From Niallia circulans NBRC 13626 (GTDB taxonomy: Bacteria > Bacillota > Bacilli > Bacillales > Cytobacillaceae): a stretch of DNA of 64,000 nucleotides. Below the pieces are notes generated by a model that was given only the letters and a program-made list of their open reading frames with translations, had not been told where the DNA came from and made no database searches. The position numbers and the translations under genes were made by a program. The DNA lies in contig NZ_BCVE01000011.1 in assembly GCF_001591585.1 (NCBI RefSeq), positions 62,001-126,000 on the forward strand, read 5' to 3'. Below are positions 26,097 to 35,414 of this stretch, in pieces. The stretch's first letter is position 1. Each line of letters begins with the position of its first letter.

Positions 26097-28085
26097 CTAT
26101 CTTGTGAAAGAACCTTCTTCTTTCGCTAAAGCCTTCTTCCCTGCTTCCAATACTTCAATAATTCGGTCAACATCATATACACTGCCTCTCCATGTCCCGC
26201 CACTAACCGCTTGCAGTGCCGCCCAAAGCCTTGTATCATCCGGCAAATTAGGGTCTGGTTTAAGATCTGGATGTGCTTCTCTTGTTTTTAAAACGGATGC
26301 CGCCTCTTCTTTTGACAATCGTTGATCTTCTGTACCAATAAAATCAACTGTTCCTATCAAGTTTTCACAATCAACCATAATATCGATTAAATCTCCATTT
26401 CGCAGCTTTCCGATTGGTCCATCACTCAATGCTTCCGGACCGATATGACCGATGCAGGCTCCAGTTGAGACACCTGAAAAACGAGCATCCGTAATTAAAG
26501 ATACATATTTGCCAAAAGGCAAATATTTCAAAGCAGACGTTAATTGATAGGTTTCTTCCATTCCGGTTCCAGATGGACCTCCTCCCATTACGACCATTAC
26601 ATCTCCAGCTTTTATGCCCCCAGTTTTTATTGCAGTAATAGCTGATTTCTCAGATGTAAATACTTTTGCTGCTCCTGTATGTCTATAGATTCCATCTTCT
26701 CCTACTACAGTGCGATCAATTGAAGTCGATTTAATAACAGATCCTTCTGGTGCAATATTCCCTTTTGGAAAGGTGATAGTGGAAGTGAGCCCTCTTGCTT
26801 TTGCTGTAGCTGGATCCATAATTACTTGCTCAGGATTGACTCCATCTGCTTCTAATAAACGTTTCCTTAATTGCGTTCTTCTTTCGGATTTTTCCCACCA
26901 ATCTAAGTTCTCTCCTAAAGTATGACCAGTAACAGTTAGGACATCTTCATGTAAAAGCCCTAATTTTCGTAAATGAAGCATTACTTCTGGTACACCACCA
27001 GCAAGAAAAACACGAACTGTGGGATGATGATCTGGTCCGTTAGGTAAAACACTTACTAGACGTGGAGTTTTGCGATTTATTCTTGCCCAATCATCTACTG
27101 TGGGGATTTTACATTTGGCAGCATGTGCAAGAGCTGGGATATGTAATAAAAGATTAGTTGAACCACCAAAAGCAGCATGAAGAACCATCGCATTCTCGAT
27201 TGCTTTGTCTGTAATAATGTCCTTTGTTGTAATTTGATTCTTTTCCATTTCTAAAACAGCTCTTGCTGACTGCCTTGCCATTTCTGCCCAAATCTTTTGT
27301 CCAGAAGGAGCAAGTGCTGAATGAGTGACTGCTATGCCTAGTGCTTCCGCAATTACTTGCGAGGTTGCAGCAGTACCAAGGAATTGACAGCCTCCTCCTG
27401 GTGTAGCACATGCCACGCAGCCAAGCTCTGCCGCTTCCTTCAAACTAATTTCTTTATTCGCAAATCGTGCGCCAATTGTTTGGATTTTTCCTGCATCCTC
27501 CCCAATTGCTGGAGGCAGAGTAACACCACCAGGCACAATAATAGTTGGCAAATCATGCATAGAACTAAGCGCAATCATCATGGCAGGTAATCCTTTATCA
27601 CACGTTGCAACGCCTATTACTGCTTCTCTAGTAGGCAATGAACGAATTAAACGCCGATAAACAATTGCAGCATCATTTCGATAAGGGAAAGAATCAAACA
27701 TTCCTAATGTTCCTTGCGAACGACCGTCACAAGGATCACTAACAAAACCCGCAAAAGGAACACCTTTATGGTTTCGAATTTCTGCAGCTGCCTCTGCCAT
27801 GAGGATATCAACTTCCCAATGTCCTGTGTGGTACCCTAGCGCGATTGGCTCACCATTATGATCTCTTATACCACCTTTTGTACCTAGAATAAGGACTTCT
27901 GTTCCTAATAAATCTTTCGGTTTCCATCCCATCCCTACATTTTGGCTAAGTCCGAATAAATCCCCGCTCGGCGAATCCTCCAGCATTTGTGCAGTAAGTG
28001 GCAGCTTTCCAGTTGGCCCCTTTGCATTCGTTTTTACTTCATAAAGGGATTTATTCTCGTTTTCAAATATAAATGGTAATGTCAT
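26097..28085 (-). CDS. yagF: D-xylonate dehydratase, YjhG/YagF family (IlvD/Edd superfamily)
   Basis: ATG 28085 ([10 protein letters not shown]), with TTGGAGGGTG upstream, is favoured over the frame's earlier ATG; the protein then has 662 residues, near the 655 of E. coli YagF/YjhG. Iron-sulfur cysteines of the IlvD/Edd fold lie in [18 protein letters not shown] and GGGCQFLGT. The late GPSGTGMEE and [15 protein letters not shown] segments are typical. The reaction is loss of water from D-xylonate to 2-keto-3-deoxy-D-xylonate. The next upstream gene is the matching aldolase. Gluconate-type substrates cannot be excluded. Confidence 0.88.
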   Translation of the reverse strand: MTLPFIFENENKSLYEVKTNAKGPTGKLPLTAQMLEDSPSGDLFGLSQNVGMGWKPKDLLGTEVLILGTKGGIRDHNGEPIALGYHTGHWEVDILMAEAAAEIRNHKGVPFAGFVSDPCDGRSQGTLGMFDSFPYRNDAAIVYRRLIRSLPTREAVIGVATCDKGLPAMMIALSSMHDLPTIIVPGGVTLPPAIGEDAGKIQTIGARFANKEISLKEAAELGCVACATPGGGCQFLGTAATSQVIAEALGIAVTHSALAPSGQKIWAEMARQSARAVLEMEKNQITTKDIITDKAIENAMVLHAAFGGSTNLLLHIPALAHAAKCKIPTVDDWARINRKTPRLVSVLPNGPDHHPTVRVFLAGGVPEVMLHLRKLGLLHEDVLTVTGHTLGENLDWWEKSERRTQLRKRLLEADGVNPEQVIMDPATAKARGLTSTITFPKGNIAPEGSVIKSTSIDRTVVGEDGIYRHTGAAKVFTSEKSAITAIKTGGIKAGDVMVVMGGGPSGTGMEETYQLTSALKYLPFGKYVSLITDARFSGVSTGACIGHIGPEALSDGPIGKLRNGDLIDIMVDCENLIGTVDFIGTEDQRLSKEEAASVLKTREAHPDLKPDPNLPDDTRLWAALQAVSGGTWRGSVYDVDRIIEVLEAGKKALAKEEGSFTR

Positions 28086-28106
28086 CCTATCACCCTCCAA
28101 TATCTG

Positions 28107-28123
28107 TTTGTTTAGTAAACAAA
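28107..28123. promoter_or_regulatory. 17-bp palindrome between the aldolase and dehydratase genes
   Basis: TTTGTTTAGTAAACAAA is a perfect palindrome 22 bp before the dehydratase start. It resembles the arms of Bacillus XylR operators (GTTTGTTT/AACAAAC), but the arms abut rather than being spaced. It is probably an operator for an internal promoter; the protein binding it is unknown. Confidence 0.4.
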
Positions 28124-28158
28124 TAATCATTTCAAAAAAAGCAATCTATCACCTTTTC

Positions 28159-29067
28159 TTATAATAAATTTGCCTGTTGTAAAATTTCCTTAACTTGCTG
28201 CTTCTTCTCTTCATTGAGTGCTTTAGCAGGAGGCAACACCTCGGTTGTAATATCTATATAACATAATTTCGTTGCTTCCTTCACTACATTTACAAACGGG
28301 CTATCTATTTTATATAGTTGTGGCAATATAGCTAATTGTTTCTGCAAAGAAACTGCTTTTTCTATATCCCCTGCTAAGAAGGAATTATACAGACCAACTG
28401 ATAATTGTGGTGCAAAATTTGCACTAGCTGTTATTGCTCCATCTCCTCCAAGCAGTAACGTATTAAATAAATGGTCATCAAACCCACAAAAAACAGAAAA
28501 ATCAGGATTAATCATTTTTACCTTATCATTCATTTCGCGAATATGTCCGATAGAATCAATCGTTTCTTTAATACCAACTATATTTTGATGATTTAGAACA
28601 AGCTCTTTCACAAAATCAGGTGTTAAATCCTGCCCTGTAAGGGTGGGAAAATTATAGAGTAAAACTGGCAGCTTAACGGACTTTGCTATGTCACTAAAAT
28701 AGGTATATAAATTCTCTTTGGTCAAATTCCAATAATAGGGATTAATAGCAACAATTCCATCTGCGCCTATTTGTTCCGCATGCTGACCGAGCAGAATTGC
28801 CTCCCTTGTATTCGTGCTGCCAATTCCAATTAAGACAGGAACTCTTTTTGCAACATACTTAACCGCAAATTCAGCAATCCTCTTTCTCTCCTTTACAAAC
28901 ATTTGCGAAAATTCTCCACCAGTACCTAAAAAGAATAAGCCATTTACTTTTTCCTCAATTAGTTTATCAATTAATAACGCCATTTCGCCTTCTTTCAGAT
29001 TACCATCTTTATCAAGAATGCTTGACACTGGCGGAATAATGCCTTTAAATCGATTCAGTTCGGTCAT
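28159..29067 (-). CDS. yagE: 2-keto-3-deoxy-sugar-acid aldolase, DapA/NAL family (YagE-like)
   Basis: 302 residues, the same length as E. coli YagE, of the class I aldolase TIM-barrel family. The Schiff-base lysine is K167 in NIVGIKET and the catalytic tyrosine Y138 in LLYNFPTLTGQ; GTGGEF at 48-53 binds the keto acid. In context it should split 2-keto-3-deoxy-D-xylonate to pyruvate and glycolaldehyde. AAAGGAG precedes the ATG. It is the first gene of the operon, divergent from an IclR regulator. Dihydrodipicolinate synthase activity is unlikely given the neighbours. Confidence 0.88.
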   Translation of the reverse strand: MTELNRFKGIIPPVSSILDKDGNLKEGEMALLIDKLIEEKVNGLFFLGTGGEFSQMFVKERKRIAEFAVKYVAKRVPVLIGIGSTNTREAILLGQHAEQIGADGIVAINPYYWNLTKENLYTYFSDIAKSVKLPVLLYNFPTLTGQDLTPDFVKELVLNHQNIVGIKETIDSIGHIREMNDKVKMINPDFSVFCGFDDHLFNTLLLGGDGAITASANFAPQLSVGLYNSFLAGDIEKAVSLQKQLAILPQLYKIDSPFVNVVKEATKLCYIDITTEVLPPAKALNEEKKQQVKEILQQANLL

Positions 29068-29199
29068 TTTTTCTTATCTCCTTTTTGTTTTATATTATAA
29101 AACTCAATACTATTATTTAGTCTGTGTGAATTGATTATAACATACAGCCCTTAAAAGTAAACACTTACATTTTGTTAATTTTGAATATTTTCTAATTTA

Positions 29200-29254
29200 C
29201 AAATAGAGATTGCTATTTTGAAATGGCTGTATTAATGTAAAAGTACACTATAAT
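29200..29254. promoter_or_regulatory. Control region between aldolase and IclR genes
   Basis: TATAAT at 29249-29254 is a good -10 for the plus-strand IclR gene, but its -35 is weak. Upstream lies an imperfect inverted repeat, CAAATAG (29200-29206) and CTATTTTG (29213-29220), which could be the IclR operator. Confidence 0.35.
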
Positions 29255-29309
29255 GTTTGTTATCCTAGGAAATAGTTAGATATTATAAAACAAAAATGGA
29301 GAAGATATT

Positions 29310-30077
29310 ATGCCAATCATTCAATCTGTTGAACGTGCACTTCAAATATTAGATTTATTTAATGATCACACCGTAGAATTAAAGATTACGGAAATCAGCG
29401 AACAAATGGGGCTTCATAAAAGTACAGTACATTCTTTATTAAAGACTTTGCAGCAATCTCGCTATATTGATCAAAATTCTGAAAATGGAAAATATCGATT
29501 AGGCTTAAAGCTCGTTGAAAGAGGGAATTTAGTTATCAATACTTTAAACATCAGGCAAATAGCTAATAAATATCTCGTTGAGTTAGCACTAAAGACGGGC
29601 CAAACTTGCCATCTAGGTATTCTTGATGGGAATGCAGGTGTATACATTGACAAGGAAGAAGGGGCTAATTCTATTATTCGGTACTCTCGGATTGGGAGAA
29701 GAATTCCCCTCCATTGTACAGCAATCGGAAAATTATTGTTATCGTATCAACCTCCAGATATAATTCATTCACTACTAGATAACTATCTGTTTACACAAGC
29801 AACAAACCGGACTATTACCAAGAAAGAAGATTTCCTTATGGAATTAGAAAAGGTGCGTTATAACGAGTATGCTGTGGATAATCAAGAAAATGAACTAGGT
29901 GTCCGCTGTATCGCGGTACCAATTCTAAATCAACATGGACAAATACTAGCAGCGCTTAGCATCTCAACATTAGTTTCTACAGTAAGCGATGATCTCCTTA
30001 ATGACTATTTACAGCTATTGAAAACAACGGGAAAAGAATTATCGGAAAAAATGCGATATGGAATTACAATGAAATAA
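29310..30077 (+). CDS. IclR-family regulator (YagI/XynR-like)
   Basis: 255 residues: winged helix-turn-helix at ~1-65 (SVERALQILDLFND, then GLHKSTVHSLLKTL), and a ligand-binding IclR domain at ~75-250 (HLGILDGNAGVYIDKEEG, RIPLHCTAIGKLLLSY, CIAVPILN). GGAG lies before the ATG. It is divergent from the aldolase-dehydratase-symporter-xylosidase genes. E. coli YagI (XynR) represses the equivalent yagEFGH genes and responds to a xylonate-pathway compound, so the same role is inferred here. Confidence 0.9.
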   Translation: MPIIQSVERALQILDLFNDHTVELKITEISEQMGLHKSTVHSLLKTLQQSRYIDQNSENGKYRLGLKLVERGNLVINTLNIRQIANKYLVELALKTGQTCHLGILDGNAGVYIDKEEGANSIIRYSRIGRRIPLHCTAIGKLLLSYQPPDIIHSLLDNYLFTQATNRTITKKEDFLMELEKVRYNEYAVDNQENELGVRCIAVPILNQHGQILAALSISTLVSTVSDDLLNDYLQLLKTTGKELSEKMRYGITMK

Positions 30078-30103
30078 GAGACAGGCATTTTTGCCTGTCT
30101 CTT
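30076..30103 (+). terminator. Terminator of the IclR gene
   Basis: AAGAGACAGGCA pairs perfectly with TGCCTGTCTCTT over a TTTT loop, immediately after the stop codon. The T tract beyond is short. Confidence 0.75.
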
Positions 30104-30177
30104 ATCATTTCACCCGAATAATTACATCTCTTTTTCTAACGCTATCTTCATCCACTTCTTCATTAACATAGCAGCTT

Positions 30178-30732
30178 TTACTTTCTCTTATCAAATGATC
30201 CCCATAAATCATTTACACGGATTAACATTCTTTCAATTTTATAATCAGCATTTACATTCGCTTGCCCAGTTACTTGTTTTACTTTTGGCTCATCCATGCC
30301 CTTTTTATGATATGCTAATGATATAGAAAAGTTATAAATCTTTCCTTTCGAATCTGTTCTTTCGAATTCAATATTTTTCACCTTAAGACTATAATCCTTT
30401 TTATACGGCTCCATCATTAGGTTCGTTCCATATCTTGTAATGAAATCATTATAGGATTTTTGATTAGAAAAATAATCTTTAAAGACTGCTTCTTCATATT
30501 CTCCTAGAGCAGCCTGCTTTTCTTCTCCATTTACTTTGCTTTCCTTTTGTTTGTTCCATATTTCTATTAACTCATCCTTCGGGCCATTTAAAGCATTTTG
30601 TAAAACTGCTTCTACTGGTTGTATGTATGGATCTGTGTCCTTAACTGTTTTCTCAGTACATCCAACTAATAAAATAAGAAGAAAAGGAAATAATGCGATT
30701 ATGAATATACGATGATTACTTTTCTTCACCAC
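30178..30732 (-). CDS. Small lipoprotein of unknown function
   Basis: 184 residues with a lipoprotein signal ending in lipobox LVGC (C25), so it is displayed outside the membrane. The rest is charged and soluble, with alternating strands (DYSLKVKNIEFERTDSKGK, IYNFSISLAYHKKG) that suggest a compact beta-rich domain. The start is a GTG-GTG pair after GAGGAGG. I do not recognise a family. Neither neighbour (IclR gene, SleB-like gene) shares a functional theme with it. Confidence 0.75.
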   Translation of the reverse strand: MVKKSNHRIFIIALFPFLLILLVGCTEKTVKDTDPYIQPVEAVLQNALNGPKDELIEIWNKQKESKVNGEEKQAALGEYEEAVFKDYFSNQKSYNDFITRYGTNLMMEPYKKDYSLKVKNIEFERTDSKGKIYNFSISLAYHKKGMDEPKVKQVTGQANVNADYKIERMLIRVNDLWGSFDKRK

Positions 30733-30921
30733 ATCACCTCCTCAATAAAAAACTATACGAATAGTATTTAAAAAAGTTTCAAATATTTTCCTTTTTCGCG
30801 TATTAGCTATAATTAATAAAGAATTTTAAATAAAAAAAGGAGAAATTCTATTCGAAAATCTCCCCAGCTACTACTACAAATATATGAAATAATGGCAAAA
30901 TAATTAACTAATTAATACTTA

Positions 30922-31455
30922 TTAAATAGAAAATGCATGATTTCCTATATGCTTAATAACTTTTCTTGTAAAAATCCAATCACTTGTTGCTGTATCTGGA
31001 TTATAGAAGTAAAGAAGCTCTTTATTCTCCTTACCATTATTTAATGCTTCTTCTACTGCTTCCATGGACTCTTTATCCGCTGCTTTATCGATGGAACCGT
31101 TCTGAACAGGCTGAAAAGCATTTTTCTCATAGATGACAGACTCTACTGTATCAGGAAACTGCTTATCATCTAGACGATTTAGTACTACATCAGCTACTGC
31201 TACTTTACCGGCAAACGGCTCACCCTTCGCTTCTGCATGAACAAGACGGGCCAGTAATTTTTTTTCATTATTTGTTATGTCTGCTGATTCATCAGAAGCT
31301 TTTACATTTTCTTTTTTATCAACAGCAAATTTTCTTGTCGCTACAGTTGTTGTTTCTTCCTTACTAATTGTTTCTGCATTTGCAATAGATGGTATATATA
31401 TATAAGAACCACTAATAAAAGTGAATATAATTGCAATAAATAATAACTGTTTCAT
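30922..31455 (-). CDS. SleB/CwlJ-type cell wall hydrolase, secreted
   Basis: ATG 31455 (MKQLLFIAI), with AGGAGG upstream, gives 177 residues; the frame extends further up without a ribosome site. It has a signal peptide (cleavage near ANA|ET), a short linker, and then the hydrolase domain: LLARLVHAEAKGEPFAGKV, VVLNRL, FQPVQNG, NPDTATSDWIFTR. SleB-type enzymes are lytic transglycosylases that open spore cortex or vegetative wall; the glutamate in HAEAKGE is the likely catalytic residue. It lacks a peptidoglycan-binding domain. A paralogue with a LysM domain lies at 47.8-48.4 kb. Confidence 0.85.
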   Translation of the reverse strand: MKQLLFIAIIFTFISGSYIYIPSIANAETISKEETTTVATRKFAVDKKENVKASDESADITNNEKKLLARLVHAEAKGEPFAGKVAVADVVLNRLDDKQFPDTVESVIYEKNAFQPVQNGSIDKAADKESMEAVEEALNNGKENKELLYFYNPDTATSDWIFTRKVIKHIGNHAFSI

Positions 31456-31682
31456 TTTTTGTATACCTCCTGTTTTAACAGGCCCATATACAAGGCTAAC
31501 AGGTTTGGAAACAAAACTCATTGCATAATTGTTGGAAGAACTGTAATATTTGCCGGGGTATTTGGGAGAAATAACTAAATATTTACAATTCCTCTTTCTC
31601 CAATTGCTCATATTTCCCCTACATAGGGGATAATTTTTTTTAAAATGGAGATTCTACAATACTAATACAACCCCATTTTCTA

Positions 31683-31730
31683 TCTATAACAATAAAAAAG
31701 CTGATAGCAGAAAAAATCTGAAATCAGCTT
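31683..31730 (-). terminator. Terminator of rlmD
   Basis: AAGCTGAT (31689-31696) pairs with ATCAGCTT (31723-31730), with inner CAGA/TCTG pairing, followed by a T run on the minus strand. It sits eight bases after the rlmD stop. Confidence 0.8.
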
Positions 31731-31738
31731 CCCAAATG

Positions 31739-33130
31739 TTAATTATTTCTTACTAATATTGCACAGCATTCGACGTGGACCGTATGCGGGAATAAGTCCA
31801 CTGGCTGAACCACTTTCAACGTGTATCCAAATGGCTCCAGCTGCTTAATATCAGTAGCAAAGGTATCCGGATTACATGATACATATACAATTCTTTCTGG
31901 TTGAGAACGTCCGATACGTCTCATTACCTTTCCACCTGCACCCGAGCGAGGAGGATCTAACAGCAACAACTCAGGTCTGCCAAATGTTTCCAATACTTGT
32001 GCTAGTCCAGTTCGGGCATCTTGTGCTAGGAAAGTAGTATTATCAATACCATTATCTCCTGCATTTCGTTTAGCTGATTCAATCGAGCTTTCGACAATTT
32101 CAATGCCTACAAGCTTGCCAACCCTGCTCGCAAATGGAAGAGAGAATGTTCCGACGCCACAGAATAGATCAATCATATTTTCTGATTTTTTTGGTTCTGC
32201 CATTTCTACTGCTAAATCGACTAATTTTTGTGCTTGTGTTGGATTCGTTTGGAAGAAAGTATCAAACCACACGCGGAATCGATATCCATCCATTTCATCG
32301 TAAATAAAATCCCTGCCAGCTAATGTATGGCTTTTTTCTGATTGCGTACGATCTGCCCAATCGGTATTCTCTAGCCACATAAAGCTTTTAACTTGCGGGA
32401 ACTTTTCGGTAATACGAGCGACTACTGTATCCACTGCATCTTTCAAAGAACCATCTGGAGCTTCTGTCGCAAATAGCGCCAACATCATTTCCCCTGTAGC
32501 AAAAGACTGTCTCACCATTAAATGACGAAAAAGTCCTTCATGTGTATCTTTATTATAACCTTTTAATGCATGTTCCTGTACCCAATTGGCTATTTCAAGT
32601 GCTGCTTCCACCATTTCTTTTCCAGCAATCAGGCAAGTTTCTAAGGAAATAATTTTTCTGAAATTCCCTTGCTCATGCAGACCAAGAGAACCATCCGCAG
32701 CAAAGGTAAATTCCATTTTATTACGGTATCTCCATGGCTCATCCATGCCGATAGTATCTTTTACTAAGCTCGGATCAAATCCTTGTTCTTCAATCACCCG
32801 TTTTACATGATTGGTTTTTTGTTGTAATTGCCCATTATAATCCCAATGCTGCCAAACACATCCGCCGCATTTTTCAAAATGTGGACAAGCTGGTCCAATT
32901 CTTTCCGCATGTGCAGCTAAGATTTCTTCTGGCATCGCTTTTCGATGTCTTCTGTGAGGCTGATCAACTGTTACCTTTACCTTTTCACCTGGTAAAGTTT
33001 GCGGAATTGTTAGTTTTAATTTTTTTTTGTTTCCTAATTCATTTTCACGCCAAACAACTGCCTGTCCAGCACCTTTTTCATCAACATTCTTAATTTCAAC
33101 AATCATTGTTTCTTTTTCAATAGTGGTCAA
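31739..33130 (-). CDS. rlmD: 23S rRNA (uracil-5-)-methyltransferase RlmD/RlmCD type
   Basis: 463 residues: TRAM RNA-binding domain (~5-65), 4Fe-4S cysteines C82, C88, C91 and C166, SAM-binding DLFCGVGTFS at 321-330, DPPRSG at 392-397, and catalytic C419 in VYVSCNPDT. It methylates uridines of 23S rRNA (U1939, and in B. subtilis YefA also U747) using S-adenosylmethionine. The start is TTG 33130 with GGAGG nine bases before; ATG at codon 9 is an alternative. It is transcribed alone with its own terminator. Confidence 0.93.
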   Translation of the reverse strand: MTTIEKETMIVEIKNVDEKGAGQAVVWRENELGNKKKLKLTIPQTLPGEKVKVTVDQPHRRHRKAMPEEILAAHAERIGPACPHFEKCGGCVWQHWDYNGQLQQKTNHVKRVIEEQGFDPSLVKDTIGMDEPWRYRNKMEFTFAADGSLGLHEQGNFRKIISLETCLIAGKEMVEAALEIANWVQEHALKGYNKDTHEGLFRHLMVRQSFATGEMMLALFATEAPDGSLKDAVDTVVARITEKFPQVKSFMWLENTDWADRTQSEKSHTLAGRDFIYDEMDGYRFRVWFDTFFQTNPTQAQKLVDLAVEMAEPKKSENMIDLFCGVGTFSLPFASRVGKLVGIEIVESSIESAKRNAGDNGIDNTTFLAQDARTGLAQVLETFGRPELLLLDPPRSGAGGKVMRRIGRSQPERIVYVSCNPDTFATDIKQLEPFGYTLKVVQPVDLFPHTVHVECCAILVRNN

Positions 33131-33291
33131 ACGACATTTCCTCCTTACAAAAATTCACTAGCTTAATTTATTTGAAAAGAATCATTTCTTTGAGGGATCT
33201 AGCTACTCTATTTTTAACATACTTCCCTAGTATAAAGGACAATCATACAATATGAAAATAATAATTTTTATTTTGCAGATATTAGCAATTT

Positions 33292-33322
33292 AAAAGGGAC
33301 GTTGCTTTATTTACAACGTCCC
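33292..33322 (-). terminator. Terminator of the GH42 operon
   Basis: GGGACGTTG (33296-33304) and CAACGTCCC (33314-33322) form a perfect 9-bp stem, followed by TTTT on the minus strand, 29 bp past the GH42 stop. Confidence 0.8.
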
Positions 33323-33350
33323 TCCTTAAACCTATTTATCCCCTGATATT

Positions 33351-35390
33351 CTACTCTAACACAAGCACATCATAACCCTTTAATTGTATCTTCTGATGTA
33401 TCTTCTCTCCCGTTAAAATATTGGTCATTTCCTCCTTTACCCCCAGTTCCTGCGTCTCATGGGAATAATTTAATAAGAAAACAAATGCTTTTCCTTCTTT
33501 CTTGCGTATGGACAACTCTACACTTTCAGGTAAATCAAACTTATTATTATAATTATTAATTTGTATTTCTTCGAGTAAATTTTCAGCAAGCTCGATAGTA
33601 AAAACACCTCCAAAATAATAACAAGCTCCCTCTCCATATTGGTGCTTAACCAGGCCGGGCTTTCCTTCAAAATAACAGTCAGAAAACCTCCCTATTACTT
33701 CCGTATCTTTTGATTCGACTTTCAAAGTCTCATAAAATCCTCTAGTCTTAATCTCTGTTTTATCTTTGTAGATTACGATTGGAGTAGTTTCAAACGGCGC
33801 TTCCCTTGTAAAATCCTCTACCGATATTCCCGTAAGAGCTGCTAGATAACCTGGGAATGCTTTCATATAGACTTGACCTGTTTCATCCTTATATCCAGTT
33901 CGGCAGCCTAGTATTAATTTGCCGCCTTGCTTTACATACCTTTCCAGCAAATTCGCTGTTTGTTCTGATACAATCGCTGCATGAGGATACACCAGTACTT
34001 TATATTTTTTCAACTCTTCTAGATTAGAGTTTCTATTTAGATTATAGGCATCTACAGGTACATGGTTATACTGCAGCGCTTTAAACCATGCCTCTATGCT
34101 AAGGGAAGCAAAAGGTCCAGACCACTTATCAAATTCCGCATCCCACTCATTATCATAATTAGTGACGATCGCTATCTCTGCCTGATAAGTCGCTCCTGCT
34201 ATCTTCTCTCCTATTAGTTGAATCTCCTTGCTTACTTGCTCTACTTCTTTTATACGGCGGTTAGGCAGATTATGATAGTCATTAATGCCATGCCAATAAA
34301 TTTCTGTTCCTTTCGTTGCTGTTCTCCAGCGGAAATACATAACTAAATCTGCACCATGTGCAATCGATTGATAGGTCCAAAGTCGAAGCTGTCCTGGATT
34401 AGGCGACGGCTGTTCTAGTCGTGTTACCCATCCGCCTGGACCAGACTGCTGTTCAAAAATAGCAAAATTAGGGGAAATGCTGCGGACGACACTTAAGTTC
34501 CAGCTCCATTTCCGGTCTCGTAAAGGCTTATCGCTCTTATCTTCTAAGACTCTGCCGAAATTAGGATAGGAATCATAAGCATAGAAGTCTAACACTTCAT
34601 TCGTCAGCTTATGATTATTGAGATGCTTAAACATCCCATTTGTGGTAACCCACTGATTGCTTGTATATTTCCGAATAATGTCTGCTTGCATTTTTGCATA
34701 AGAAATAGCACTATCAGAAATGAACCTCTTTTCATCTAACATATGATGGGGATTCGGAGAATTGGGAACCGTTGTACGAGTTAAATAGACTTGGTCCCAG
34801 CTGGTATATGTCTGATTCCAAAAAACAGTTCCCCATGCCTCATTTAATTGATCTAGCGTTTGATACTTTTCCTTTGCCCATTTTCTAAAAGCAAAATGAT
34901 CGGCCTCGGAATAAAAAACATCTATTTCACAATTTAGTTCATTATCAATCTGCCACCCGACAACCCCTGGATTATAGCTATAATGTTTTGCCATTTCTGT
35001 CACAATAGCCGAACTTAGTCTCCGGTAGTTTTCCGAATTGTAGTTATAATGTCTACGAGCGCCATGCTGGTAAGCTATACCAGATTGAGATACATTCAAT
35101 ACATCGGGATATTTATGGGTGAGCCATGCTGGCGGTGTTGCCGTTGGAGTTCCGAGCACTGTTTTCAGGCCTAATTTATGGGCCTTTTCAATCGCCCGAT
35201 CGAATAAAGCAAAAGAATATACTCCTTCTTCTGGCTCAAAAATCGTCCAGGCAAATTCCCCCATGCGAACATAGGTAAATCCTGCCTCCTTCATTCTTCG
35301 AAAATCATCTTCCCACAGTTCCTCTGACCAGTGTTCTGGATAATAGCAAACACCTAGTGTTAATTTTTCCGCCGTCCATTTTTTCGTCAT
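33351..35390 (-). CDS. GH42 beta-galactosidase
   Basis: About 679 residues from ATG 35390 (AGGAG eight bases before; an upstream GTG at 35399 overlaps that site). The three-domain GH42 layout is clear: a catalytic TIM barrel (~1-385), a trimerisation domain, and a small C-terminal beta domain. The acid/base is E151 in QIDNELNCE and the nucleophile E313 in AIFEQQSG. There is no signal peptide, so it acts on imported beta-galactosides such as galacto-oligosaccharides or galactan fragments. It is the last gene after a three-component sugar importer. Confidence 0.92.
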   Translation of the reverse strand: MTKKWTAEKLTLGVCYYPEHWSEELWEDDFRRMKEAGFTYVRMGEFAWTIFEPEEGVYSFALFDRAIEKAHKLGLKTVLGTPTATPPAWLTHKYPDVLNVSQSGIAYQHGARRHYNYNSENYRRLSSAIVTEMAKHYSYNPGVVGWQIDNELNCEIDVFYSEADHFAFRKWAKEKYQTLDQLNEAWGTVFWNQTYTSWDQVYLTRTTVPNSPNPHHMLDEKRFISDSAISYAKMQADIIRKYTSNQWVTTNGMFKHLNNHKLTNEVLDFYAYDSYPNFGRVLEDKSDKPLRDRKWSWNLSVVRSISPNFAIFEQQSGPGGWVTRLEQPSPNPGQLRLWTYQSIAHGADLVMYFRWRTATKGTEIYWHGINDYHNLPNRRIKEVEQVSKEIQLIGEKIAGATYQAEIAIVTNYDNEWDAEFDKWSGPFASLSIEAWFKALQYNHVPVDAYNLNRNSNLEELKKYKVLVYPHAAIVSEQTANLLERYVKQGGKLILGCRTGYKDETGQVYMKAFPGYLAALTGISVEDFTREAPFETTPIVIYKDKTEIKTRGFYETLKVESKDTEVIGRFSDCYFEGKPGLVKHQYGEGACYYFGGVFTIELAENLLEEIQINNYNNKFDLPESVELSIRKKEGKAFVFLLNYSHETQELGVKEEMTNILTGEKIHQKIQLKGYDVLVLE

Positions 35391-35414
35391 TATTTGCACT
35401 CCTATCTATATTCT

